Shown one piece after another: positions 44,582-52,906 of a DNA stretch of 56,957 nucleotides. The notes under the pieces are model-generated. The model did not search any database. It was not told where the DNA came from and saw only the letters and a program-made list of their open reading frames with translations. Positions within the stretch are counted from its first letter, which is position 1. Each line of letters opens with the position of its first letter. The position numbers and the translations under genes are program-made. Origin of the DNA: Halomonas sp. PR-M31 (GTDB taxonomy: Bacteria; Pseudomonadota; Gammaproteobacteria; Pseudomonadales; Halomonadaceae); contig NZ_JIBT01000036.1 in the NCBI RefSeq assembly GCF_001039575.1, forward strand, positions 1 through 56,957, in the 5' to 3' direction.

Positions 44582-46108
44582 GTGGAGTTATTAGAGTACT
44601 TGCCCCAGGTAGTGAGCGGCTGGAATCTGGTAATCCTTATCGTCGGCACCGTGGTGGGGCTCTTACTGGGAGCGACTCCCGGCTTGAGTCCCACCATGGC
44701 TGTTGCTCTGCTCATTCCTTTTACTTTCCAAATGGATGCAACATCCGGTCTCATCCTGCTGGGTGTGCTTTATACCTCGACGGTCGCAGGCGGCGCTGTA
44801 AGCGCCATCCTGGTCAATATACCTGGGGCGCCTGCTAATATCGCGACGATGCTCGATGGCCATCCGATGGCCAAGAAAGGGCGTGCCAATGAAGCCTTGC
44901 ACTACTGCTTCATCAGCTCCGGGATCGGCGGTGTTATCGGTGTTCTGGTTTTGATCTTCTTCACGCCGATGCTGGTGGGGTTCGCCCTTAGCTTTGGCCC
45001 CTCGGAGTTGTTCTGGATCGCCATTCTGGGTATCACCGTCATTGGCTCGCTGGGAAGTGCCTCGGTACTCAAAGGACTACTTGCCGGAGCTGTCGGTATC
45101 TGGATTTCGTTGATCGGTTTCAATCCGGTCGCCGGCACCGAACGCTTCGTATTTTCAGAGCATCTGCAAGGCGGTGTGACCATCATCCCCGCGCTCATTG
45201 GCCTGTTCGCGATTCCCCAGGTTTTCCAGATGATCGAAGACGCCAAACGCGGGCTTAGCGGCGAGACCTTTGGCATGGAACAGCGCTCTGTCCTGACTTC
45301 GTTGGTTTATAACCTGTCGAAAGTTCGTGCTTTGAGCATTGGTAGTATCGTCGGGACGGTGGTCGGCCTCATCCCCGGTGCCGGTGGCCAGATCGCCGGC
45401 CTGATCGCCTACGATCAAAACAAGAAATTCAGCAGTGACCCCGATGCTTTCGGCAAGGGCGAACCCGAAGGAGTCATTGCTTCCGAGAGCGCCAACAATG
45501 CGATGGTCGGTGCTTCCCTGGTGCCCATGCTGTCACTGGGCATTCCTGGTAGTCCTACGGCCGCGGTATTACTGGGTGGGCTGTTGATCCAGGGGTTGTT
45601 TCCCGGCCCCGGCCTGTTTACCCAACACGCCGAGGTGGCTTGGACGTTCATGGGCGCATTGCTGGTCAGTCAGATTCTCATGGTGGTGTTCGGCCTCTAC
45701 ATCAGCCGTTTCAGCAAGTATGTCATTCGTGTTCCGAAATACTACATGGCGGCCGCAGTGACGGTTCTAGCGGTCTTCGGCACCTATAGCGTACAGAACA
45801 GCGTGTCCGATGTGATCATCATGATGGTTCTGGGCACCGCCATGTACTTCGCCATGCGTTTTGGTTTCAGTCCCGGCCCAGTGGTGCTCGGCATCATCCT
45901 CGGCCCGATCGCTGAGACGAACCTCCTTCAGGGACAAATGATCGCGCAGGCCATGGATGGCACGTTCCAGTATTTCTTCACTGGGAGCATCAATATGCTG
46001 TTGATCGGTTTGTGTGTGCTGTCGATAGGTTATAGCGCCATCGCCGAACTCAAGGCACGGGCGCGTCGGCGTCAGTCGACTGGACGTACTGTGGAGATTG
46101 ACCCATGA
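44582..46108 (+). CDS. tctA: Tripartite tricarboxylate-type transporter, large membrane subunit (TctA family)
   Basis: 508 residues with about 10-12 hydrophobic segments. Starts at a GTG with AGGAGAGG directly upstream; the ATG seven codons earlier lies on the ribosome-binding site. TctA hallmarks: GLLLGATPGLSPTMAVALLIPFT at the N-terminus, LGVLYTSTVAGGAVSAIL, the second-half GLIPGAGGQIAGLIAYDQNK and SANNAMVGASLVPMLSLGIPGS. Transports a carboxylate or sulfonate with the small subunit and the periplasmic protein encoded next. Promoter and operator lie just upstream; ATGA overlap with tctB. Confidence 0.9.
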   Translation: MELLEYLPQVVSGWNLVILIVGTVVGLLLGATPGLSPTMAVALLIPFTFQMDATSGLILLGVLYTSTVAGGAVSAILVNIPGAPANIATMLDGHPMAKKGRANEALHYCFISSGIGGVIGVLVLIFFTPMLVGFALSFGPSELFWIAILGITVIGSLGSASVLKGLLAGAVGIWISLIGFNPVAGTERFVFSEHLQGGVTIIPALIGLFAIPQVFQMIEDAKRGLSGETFGMEQRSVLTSLVYNLSKVRALSIGSIVGTVVGLIPGAGGQIAGLIAYDQNKKFSSDPDAFGKGEPEGVIASESANNAMVGASLVPMLSLGIPGSPTAAVLLGGLLIQGLFPGPGLFTQHAEVAWTFMGALLVSQILMVVFGLYISRFSKYVIRVPKYYMAAAVTVLAVFGTYSVQNSVSDVIIMMVLGTAMYFAMRFGFSPGPVVLGIILGPIAETNLLQGQMIAQAMDGTFQYFFTGSINMLLIGLCVLSIGYSAIAELKARARRRQSTGRTVEIDP

Positions 46109-46554
46109 ATGATCGTCGCCATCTCTTAACCGTCATAGCCACATTGCTATTTGCCATCGGTCTTGCCGTTGTCTCTTTTTTGCCAGATGTCTCGGGCTAT
46201 AAATTTCCGCAAATGATCGCGTTGTCGATCGTCGCGATCGCCGCGATCATGGTTCTGCTGGCACTGATCCCGAAGAAGCCGCTCACCAAGGTCGATGAGG
46301 AATCCATACCCTGGGGAAGCATCTGGCCGCTACTGCTGATTCTCGTTGGATTTCTGGTCATCATGGAACGACTGGGATTCTTCGTTACCTCTTTCATCGC
46401 CTTCTTCCTGATCGTGATGATCTACTCCCCGCAGCGTTTGGGATGGCGCGGGGCCATTAAAAGCGGTGTGATTGCGGCCATTTTCATGGCGGTGCTCTAT
46501 CTTGTATTCGTCTCATTGCTCAGTGTTCAGACCCCGCAGGGGCTGCTGATCTAA
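46105..46554 (+). CDS. tctB: Tripartite tricarboxylate-type transporter, small membrane subunit (TctB family)
   Basis: 149 residues with four hydrophobic helices, typical of TctB; less conserved than TctA. A conserved SVSFFLPDVSGYKFPQM-like segment and a central PWGSIWPLLLILVGFL helix are visible. Its ATG overlaps the TctA stop by 4 bases. The TctC-type protein follows after 47 bases. Confidence 0.85.
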   Translation: MNDRRHLLTVIATLLFAIGLAVVSFLPDVSGYKFPQMIALSIVAIAAIMVLLALIPKKPLTKVDEESIPWGSIWPLLLILVGFLVIMERLGFFVTSFIAFFLIVMIYSPQRLGWRGAIKSGVIAAIFMAVLYLVFVSLLSVQTPQGLLI

Positions 46555-46601
46555 CGATGTGCATGACTAAAACAACACCCGAGAAGGGAAAGGAGAAAGA
46601 C

Positions 46602-47609
46602 GTGAATACAAAAAACCTGCTCCAGAAAACCAAGATACTAGCCGGCACTCTGGCCAGTACGGCGGTGCTAATATCGAGCACATCCATTCTGGCTGCCGAC
46701 GATTTTCCCACACAGCCGTTGAATATGACGGTCTCTTACTCGGCCGGTGGCGCGACGGACTTCCAGGCACGCATCGCTACCTCAAAGGCGGAGCAATATC
46801 TTGGGCAGCCGGTCGTGATCGTCAACCGCCCAGGCGCCGGTGGTCAGGTAGGCTGGAACTATCTGGTGCAGAAGGGCGGGAAGGAAGGCTACGACCTGGC
46901 TGCCTACAATGTCCCGCACTTCATTGCCCAATCTTTGATATACGATACTTATTACGACATCGATAATCTTGAGCCGGTCGCCAACTGGGGAGCTGATCCC
47001 GCTGTGTTAATTGTCGGTCAGAACAGTCAGTTCGAGACGGTGGATGATCTGGTTGACTATGCAAAGGAAAATCCGGGCAAGGTTACCGTCTCCGGCGCAG
47101 GCCTTTTCGTCGGCCACCATATCGCCATGTTGCAACTGGAAGCCGCCGCCGACATCGATCTTCAATATATACCTACTCCCGGTGGTGTCGATGCCCTGCG
47201 TTTCGTGCAAGGGGGGCAGGTAATGGCCGGGTTCAACAATCTATCCGATGCGTATCGTAGTCAGGATCGTATCAAGATCCTGGGGGTCGCAGATCAGCAA
47301 CGTAGCGATAAGTTTCTTCCCGATGTACCCACCTTCCAAGAGGTGGGCTATGAGGTCGATGATTCCAGCGTGAACTTCCGAGGCGTCATGGCTCCTGCCG
47401 GTGTACCCGAGGAACGCTTGAAGATGCTGTCCGATGCGATGGTCGAGATGTTCAACGATGGAGAAATCCAGACCAAGATGGAGGAGGGTGGTTCTCCAAT
47501 GCGCGTGATGGGACGAGAAGAACTGAAAGAGATGTGGGCGAATCGCCAGAGCTATCTGAAAGAGCTGTTTTCCAATCTTGATCAGGAGGAGCTTGAAAAA
47601 GCGAAGTAG
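46602..47609 (+). CDS. tctC: Tripartite tricarboxylate-type transporter substrate-binding protein (TctC/Bug family)
   Basis: 335 residues from a GTG with AAGGAG 8 bases upstream. A Sec signal peptide (KILAGTLASTAVLISSTS, cleavage near ILAA) precedes the Bug/TctC two-lobed domain: PLNMTVSYSAGGATDFQARI, VVIVNRPGAGGQVGWNYL, PTPGGVDALRFVQGGQV and PDVPTFQEVGYEV. Ligand contacts in this family are made by the two main-chain loops around the AGGATD and GAGGQ segments. The ligand is likely the substrate of the sauST-like genes that follow. Third gene of the transporter operon; a hairpin region follows. Confidence 0.88.
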   Translation: MNTKNLLQKTKILAGTLASTAVLISSTSILAADDFPTQPLNMTVSYSAGGATDFQARIATSKAEQYLGQPVVIVNRPGAGGQVGWNYLVQKGGKEGYDLAAYNVPHFIAQSLIYDTYYDIDNLEPVANWGADPAVLIVGQNSQFETVDDLVDYAKENPGKVTVSGAGLFVGHHIAMLQLEAAADIDLQYIPTPGGVDALRFVQGGQVMAGFNNLSDAYRSQDRIKILGVADQQRSDKFLPDVPTFQEVGYEVDDSSVNFRGVMAPAGVPEERLKMLSDAMVEMFNDGEIQTKMEEGGSPMRVMGREELKEMWANRQSYLKELFSNLDQEELEKAK

Positions 47610-47651
47610 CGATTCGAAACACGGCTTGTTTCTGTGAGCAGGGCCGTGTTC

Positions 47652-47688
47652 AGGGTGCAGTGGCGAGAGCGCTGCACCTTGAATTTTC
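47652..47688 (+). terminator. Possible terminator after tctC
   Basis: Stem GGTGCAG (47654-47660) with CTGCACC (47672-47678), then TTGAATTTT. A separate 8-bp stem (AACACGGC/GCCGTGTT, 47618-47650) precedes it. The T-tract is interrupted, so termination may be partial. Confidence 0.4.
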
Positions 47689-47759
47689 TGCGAAGTTCAG
47701 CGTCATTGATCGACATTTGGCGGTAGGACATAGCTGAATCACAGAATAATGGTATTTCA

Positions 47760-47775
47760 ACTCGTGTACATGAGA
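47760..47775. promoter_or_regulatory. Palindromic operator, site 2
   Basis: ACTCGTGTACATGAGA, matching site 1 (44460-44475) at 14 of 16 positions and, as there, followed by TGCA after 1 base (TTGCA, ATGCA). It lies 34 bases before the sauS-like start, so the same GntR-type regulator probably controls both transcription units. Confidence 0.7.
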
Positions 47776-47808
47776 TGCACAAGTCGTCCAAAATCATGGA
47801 GCAAACTC

Positions 47809-49254
47809 ATGGTAAGCAGCATGCACATCAACCAGACGCAGGAAGCCGACGATGCAAAGGCTATCGTCGATTCGCTGCTGGAACGGGCTCGCGCTGCCCA
47901 GGCGCAATACGCTCGATACGATCAGCAGCAGGTTAATGAGGTCGTAACCGCCGTTGCCTGGGCCCTGGTTCAGCCTGAACGCAATCATCAGATTTCGGAA
48001 TTGGCAGTCAAGACCACCGGTCTCGGCAACGTCGACGACAAGATCGCCAAGAATCGCCGCAAGACGATAGGCTTGCTACAAGATCTTCAGCAGGCGAAGA
48101 GCGTCGGTGTCATCCAGGAGTTGCCGGAATTAGGCCTGGTGGAAATCGCTCGTCCCGTCGGTGTGGTCGGCGCTATCGTGCCCTCCACCAATCCTGCGGC
48201 GACCCCGACCAACAAGACCATCAATGCGCTCAAGGGGCGAAATGCGATCATTCTCGCCCCTTCGCCCAAAGGGCAGGACACCTGTACCTTGTTGCTTGAG
48301 TACATCCATGCCGAGCTCGATCGGGTAGGCGCACCACGCGATCTCGTGCAGCAACTACCTGCGCCGATCAGCAAGGCGACGACCTATGAGCTGATGCGTC
48401 AGGTGGATCTAGTCCTGGTCACCGGTTCGCAGAACAATGTCAGAGCCGCCTATTCCAGCGGTACCCCAGCGATCGGGGTCGGAGCAGGCAATGTGCCGGT
48501 CATCATCGATGCATCGGCCGATCTCGAGGATGCAGCCCAGAAGATCACTGCCTCTAAGACCTTCGACAACGCCACGAGCTGCTCGTCCGAAAACAGCCTG
48601 GTGATTCTCGACGCAGTCTATACCCAGGCCATCGAGGCCTTGGGGCGCTGTGGCGGTGTGCTTCTCGACGCGGATGAAAAGCAGCAATTGGAAGAGGCGA
48701 TGTGGGTGGATGGAAATCTTAGCCGGCATGTCATCGCCAGATCGGCTCCCGAGATCGCCAAGATCGCCGGGCTCACGCGAGCCGAGCTGCAATCGGCCAA
48801 ATTTTTCATGGTCGAGGAGCAACACGTCGGCAAGGCATACCCGTTCTCGGGTGAAAAGCTCTCCCCGGTGTTGGCCATTTACCATGTCAAGGACTTCGAT
48901 GACGCCTTCGAGCAAACCCGGCAATTGCTCGAACATCAAGGCAAGGGCCACTCCTGTGGTATTCACACGGCCGACGATGCGCATATACAGCGGCTAGGGC
49001 TGGAAATGCCGGTGTGCCGCGTCATCGTCAACCAGGCGCATGCTTTTGCAAACGGTGGCAGCTCCAATAATGGATTGCCAGTTTCGCTTTCCATGGGCTG
49101 TGGAACCTGGGGAGAGAACAGCATTTCAGACAACCTGAACTATCGCCACTATCTCAATATTACCCGCATCGCCCGCACGATCCCGCCGCGGGAAACGAGC
49201 GAAGAAGAACTTTTTGGCGCCTATTTGCAAAAGCATGGCCTTGGCGATCACTGA
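47809..49254 (+). CDS. sauS: CoA-acylating aldehyde dehydrogenase, sulfoacetaldehyde dehydrogenase (SauS)-like
   Basis: 481 residues from the ATG with GGAG 7 bases upstream; the frame extends further up through the operator and is not translated. An acylating aldehyde dehydrogenase of the EutE/AdhE-type group: VEIARPVGVVGAIVPSTNPAATPTNK near residues 111-136, catalytic cysteine in NATSCSSENS (C258), VGAGNVPVIID, and NGLPVSLSMGCGTWG. In Cupriavidus necator, SauS reduces sulfoacetyl-CoA to sulfoacetaldehyde, and it is followed by a CoA ligase as here. The sulfo specificity is inferred from this pairing and general resemblance; a different small acyl-CoA is possible. Confidence 0.75.
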   Translation: MVSSMHINQTQEADDAKAIVDSLLERARAAQAQYARYDQQQVNEVVTAVAWALVQPERNHQISELAVKTTGLGNVDDKIAKNRRKTIGLLQDLQQAKSVGVIQELPELGLVEIARPVGVVGAIVPSTNPAATPTNKTINALKGRNAIILAPSPKGQDTCTLLLEYIHAELDRVGAPRDLVQQLPAPISKATTYELMRQVDLVLVTGSQNNVRAAYSSGTPAIGVGAGNVPVIIDASADLEDAAQKITASKTFDNATSCSSENSLVILDAVYTQAIEALGRCGGVLLDADEKQQLEEAMWVDGNLSRHVIARSAPEIAKIAGLTRAELQSAKFFMVEEQHVGKAYPFSGEKLSPVLAIYHVKDFDDAFEQTRQLLEHQGKGHSCGIHTADDAHIQRLGLEMPVCRVIVNQAHAFANGGSSNNGLPVSLSMGCGTWGENSISDNLNYRHYLNITRIARTIPPRETSEEELFGAYLQKHGLGDH

Positions 49255-49286
49255 CATCATCGCAGCGAACGGGGAGTACTTATATC

Positions 49287-50849
49287 ATGACAGTACAAAA
49301 ACTAATCGCCACTCATGCCGCCGATTCTGGCGACAAAATCTTTTTGATCGCGCCGGAAAGCGGTAAGCACCTCTCCTTCTCGCAGCTTCGTGACCGTGTC
49401 AACGAGGTGTCGGCTCATCTTGATGCGATGAGATGCGAAGCAGGGGAGCATGTGGCCTTGTTCATGGACAATGGCCAATGGACAGCTACGCTGTTTTTGG
49501 CGCTGATGGCCAGCGGGCGTGTCGTGGTACCGCTCAACGCGATCGCCGGCGATGCTCAACTTGAATATGTTTTAGCGCATTGCGATGCAAACTTTCTGTT
49601 CGCTTCGCCGCTATACCTAAAACGAGCTCGCGCGCTTGGCGAAAAAGTCGAACGCTCGATCAGCGTCATCACTGCCTGTCCGGACCAAGGGCCGCAATGG
49701 CTAACGAGCGTCGATCACCCCAAGGCGGCTCTTACCGACATCGACCCTGAAGCTGCGGCGCTGTTGATGTACACCTCGGGGACCACAGGCAAGCCGAAGG
49801 GGGTTCTGCTTAGTCACCGCAACGTGATTGCCGGCGGCATGAATACCGTGGAGGCACATGCATTGTCCAGAGAAGATCGGGCGCTTTGCGTACTGCCGCT
49901 TTATCACATCAATGCCGAGATAGTTACGCTGATCGCGCCGCTGATCAGTGGTGGTAGCGTAGTAATGCCGCATCGTTTCAGCGCAGGGGCATTCTGGCCA
50001 CTGATCCGCGATCACAAGTGCACCTGGTTCAGCGTAGTTCCCACCATCGTTGCGTATCTGCTGGAGCAAAGTGAACGCCATAATGTCATGGTACGCGGCA
50101 ATCCTGATTTTTCTCATGTCCGTTTCGGACGTTCAGCTTCAGCCGCCCTTTCGGCATCCAGTCATAAGTCCTTCGAACAGGAGTTTGGCATTGCGTTGAT
50201 CGAGACTATGGGGTTGACCGAGACGGCTGCTCAGATCCTCTCCAATCCGTTACCGCCCTTTCAGGTGCAGTATGGCTCTCCGGGCATTGCCTATCGCAAC
50301 ACCGTGAAGGTCGTCACTGAAAATGGTGAAGAGGCGCCGCGCGGTGAGAGTGGCGAACTGATGGTGCGTGGCGACAATGTGATGCTGGAATACTACAAGA
50401 ATCCTGAGGCTACTCAGGGGGCACTGGACACAGAAGGGTGGTTGCACACCGGGGATCTGGGTTATCAAGACGAAGAGGGTTTTTTCTTTATCACCGGACG
50501 ACTCAAGGAGCTCATCATCAAAGGAGGCGAGAATGTTGCCCCCCGGGAAATCGACGACGTCTTGTTGAAACATCCCGCCGTACTGGAGGCAGCGGCATTC
50601 GGTATCGAGGACAAGCACTATGGCCAGGAAATTGTGGCGAGCGTGATTTTTAAAAGCGGAAAGCATGCAAGCAAGGAAGAGCTTATCGAGTTCTGCAGCA
50701 AGGACCTCGGCGAATACAAAGCTCCACGGAACATTCATGTCGTGTACTGGCTGCCTCGAGGGCCCTCCGGCAAGGTACAAAGGTTGAAAATCGCCGATAT
50801 GCTCGATGAATTGATGATAAACAAGAGCGAGACAATCGGCCGCACCTGA
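49287..50849 (+). CDS. sauT: AMP-forming acyl-CoA ligase, sulfoacetate-CoA ligase (SauT)-like
   Basis: 520 residues of the adenylate-forming family. The P-loop is LMYTSGTTGKPKG (about 160-172). LPLYHINAE, ETMGLTETAAQ (adenine-binding), TGDLGYQDEEGFFFITGR, IIKGGENVAPREID and the adenylation lysine in PSGKVQRLK are visible. Expected reaction: sulfoacetate + CoA + ATP to sulfoacetyl-CoA, the step before SauS. It follows the sauS-like gene by 32 bases with GGGGAG upstream. A CoA ligase next to an acylating dehydrogenase runs as a carboxylate-to-aldehyde route; sulfoacetate is the best-fitting known case. Confidence 0.75.
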   Translation: MTVQKLIATHAADSGDKIFLIAPESGKHLSFSQLRDRVNEVSAHLDAMRCEAGEHVALFMDNGQWTATLFLALMASGRVVVPLNAIAGDAQLEYVLAHCDANFLFASPLYLKRARALGEKVERSISVITACPDQGPQWLTSVDHPKAALTDIDPEAAALLMYTSGTTGKPKGVLLSHRNVIAGGMNTVEAHALSREDRALCVLPLYHINAEIVTLIAPLISGGSVVMPHRFSAGAFWPLIRDHKCTWFSVVPTIVAYLLEQSERHNVMVRGNPDFSHVRFGRSASAALSASSHKSFEQEFGIALIETMGLTETAAQILSNPLPPFQVQYGSPGIAYRNTVKVVTENGEEAPRGESGELMVRGDNVMLEYYKNPEATQGALDTEGWLHTGDLGYQDEEGFFFITGRLKELIIKGGENVAPREIDDVLLKHPAVLEAAAFGIEDKHYGQEIVASVIFKSGKHASKEELIEFCSKDLGEYKAPRNIHVVYWLPRGPSGKVQRLKIADMLDELMINKSETIGRT

Positions 50850-50918
50850 AGTGTTTGAGCCGCGCTTAACGGTTAGCCGGCTCAGGAAGTTGAATGCTAG
50901 GCCCTGGGAGGATAAGTC

Positions 50919-51401
50919 ATGTCGTTCATGATCAAACGCATTCTTTATGCTACCGATTTGGGTCCACATGGACCCAAGGTGTTTCGCTGCGCCATCAGTA
51001 TTGCCGAGAAATACGGCGCCTCTATCCATGTTTTACACGTCATCGATGAGCCGTCTATTCTTCGCAACAATATTGCAGAGCGATATATCTCGGATTCCGT
51101 GCTGGGAGGTTATCGTGAATCCACGCTCGAGGAAGCCGTCGTTGAAATAAAACGACGTCTTCATCAATTCAGTCAGTCTGCCCTGGAGTCCGAGGAGACG
51201 TCTTATGCACATGTTTCCGAAATCAATGTGATGCCTGGCCGGCCGGGAAGGGTGATCCTTGCAGAAGCGGAGCGCATCGATGCCGATTGTATCGTACTGG
51301 GTTCCCGTCGCTACTCGGGCATGAGTGATGTGATCATCGGATCAGTAGCGAGAAAGGTGACGCTCAAGGCAACGCGACCGGTATTTCTCTTTCCTATCTG
51401 A
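50919..51401 (+). CDS. Universal stress protein (UspA family)
   Basis: 160 residues, single Usp domain. The ATP-binding type motif is visible near the end: DCIVLGSRRYSGMSDVIIGS, with the N-terminal ILYATDLG. GGGAGG precedes the ATG, and it follows the SauT-like gene by 69 bases on the same strand, so it is probably co-regulated. Small Usp proteins occur beside TRAP and sulfonate transporter genes (for example TeaD next to TeaABC in Halomonas elongata). It may modulate the transporter in response to ATP. Confidence 0.85.
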   Translation: MSFMIKRILYATDLGPHGPKVFRCAISIAEKYGASIHVLHVIDEPSILRNNIAERYISDSVLGGYRESTLEEAVVEIKRRLHQFSQSALESEETSYAHVSEINVMPGRPGRVILAEAERIDADCIVLGSRRYSGMSDVIIGSVARKVTLKATRPVFLFPI

Positions 51402-51454
51402 AAAGACTTCAGACGCGACGTCATTTACTCTAGGGATGGTCGAAAAGGTATGGC

Positions 51455-52843
51455 TTAGGCCAGCGGCCGAACCTCGACCTGTTCTGGTTGGCGGGTCAGA
51501 AAGCGATTAAGAATCTTGTAAGTATCCACATCGAAACGCGCTTTTTGTGTGCTCAGGGAGACCAGCTCAGACTCGTCGAGCCGTTCAAGGCTGCCCAGAT
51601 AGCACCAATGGTCCACCACATGCCAGACCTGCTTCCCGTCCTGGGCGGTCTCGCCGAATGCCACTCGCCCCGGCCAGGCCCATTGCTGAACTCTTAAACG
51701 CTCGAGTGCTGCCTGGGCACGACTGGCGTGGGCTTGCAGAGATTCCTTGCCGCAGCAGGCGCCGGCGCAGCGGCCCAATTGCTGCGCAAAACAGCGCCCC
51801 TTGCCACTGGTCAAGCCGAGTACCTGAGGGCACAGACGATACTCCTCGGCAATCTGGCTCAAGGCATTGCGCGCATCCTTGCGCGTGCGAAACAGGCCAT
51901 AGAGTGTCAGTTCGTGAGATAAGTTGATGCTGTCATCGTCGACCAGCCAGGGTGCAGGCTCATCTTCCGGCCAATGCCAGCTGACCAGACGGCTCTGGCG
52001 CCGCAGCTGGCGGTTGTGTACCGGCATCAATTCCTTGATCAGCCGCGCCTCGAGTAGCTGTGCCCCCAGATCTCCCGCGGTTTCATGCCACTCCAAATCG
52101 TGAATCTGTTGACTTAGCCGCATCTCCCGATCGTTACGATGATCGCTGTTGAAGTGGCTGAGCACCCGGCTGCGCAGATTGACGCTCTTGCCCACGTACA
52201 GGATGGCGCGATTTTCACCGTAAAACAGATAGACGCCGGGACGTTCCGGCAAGGATTGCAATCGAGCAGGGTCGAGATGCGCTGGCAGGCTGGCCTGACG
52301 CAGCTGGGCACGAATCAGGGTCTCGAGCTGTGCTTCTTCATGCTGTTGCTGCCAGTATTGCCAAAGTGCCAGCATTGCCCGCGCATCACCCTCCGCCCGG
52401 TGGCGGTCGAAGTCGCCGAGGCCATGGCGTTTGAGCAGCGCATCGAGATTGTGATGGCGCTGCTGGGGCGCCAGGCGGCGGGATAGCTTGAGAGTGCAGA
52501 TCACACTGGCGCTGTAATCCAGTCCGGCGCGTTTGAATTCATTGCGCAGAAAACCGTAATCGAAACGCGCGTTGTGGGCCACTATTGCATCACCGTCGAG
52601 CCAAGCGAACAGCTCGTTGGCCAGCGCCTCGAAGGTGGGGGCGCCGTTCACCATGGCGTCGTCGATACCGGTGATCTGCTGTATGTGCCTCGGGATATCC
52701 GTCTGCGGATCGACCAGCGTGGTAAAGCGCTCGATGACTTGGCCATCAATGACGCGCAGGGCGGCAATTTCAGTGATTCTATCTCGGGTGGTGCGGGTGC
52801 CGGTGGTTTCCAGATCGATAAAAACGAGCGGACGATCATTCAT
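51455..52843 (-). CDS. 3'-5' exonuclease (DEDD) fused to GIY-YIG nuclease (Cho/UvrC-like)
   Basis: 462 residues with two nucleases. An N-terminal DnaQ-type exonuclease domain (about 1-170) has FIDLETTG (D10, E12), AHNARFDYGFL and the HRAEGDARAML motif. A GIY-YIG domain (about 196-290) carries GVYLFYG and YVGKSVNLRSR (Y205, Y216), followed by a cysteine-bearing UvrC-like region (CFAQQLGRCAGACCG). This fusion is known in gammaproteobacteria; the second half resembles the UvrC homologue Cho, which makes the 3' incision at some lesions. Exact role unproven. Separate from its neighbours, divergent from nothing, and 54 bases beyond the uspA stop. Confidence 0.88.
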   Translation of the reverse strand: MNDRPLVFIDLETTGTRTTRDRITEIAALRVIDGQVIERFTTLVDPQTDIPRHIQQITGIDDAMVNGAPTFEALANELFAWLDGDAIVAHNARFDYGFLRNEFKRAGLDYSASVICTLKLSRRLAPQQRHHNLDALLKRHGLGDFDRHRAEGDARAMLALWQYWQQQHEEAQLETLIRAQLRQASLPAHLDPARLQSLPERPGVYLFYGENRAILYVGKSVNLRSRVLSHFNSDHRNDREMRLSQQIHDLEWHETAGDLGAQLLEARLIKELMPVHNRQLRRQSRLVSWHWPEDEPAPWLVDDDSINLSHELTLYGLFRTRKDARNALSQIAEEYRLCPQVLGLTSGKGRCFAQQLGRCAGACCGKESLQAHASRAQAALERLRVQQWAWPGRVAFGETAQDGKQVWHVVDHWCYLGSLERLDESELVSLSTQKARFDVDTYKILNRFLTRQPEQVEVRPLA

Positions 52844-52906
52844 AAACGTGGCGCAGTTTCCTTGCCGGGTGTGGCGATAACCTTCATGAGCGTGAGCAAC
52901 CTTATG

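Noticed and set aside
47618-47650. Stem AACACGGC/GCCGTGTT as the main tctC terminator
   Set aside because: No T-tract follows it; the next stem (47654-47678) is the more likely one, and even that is weak.
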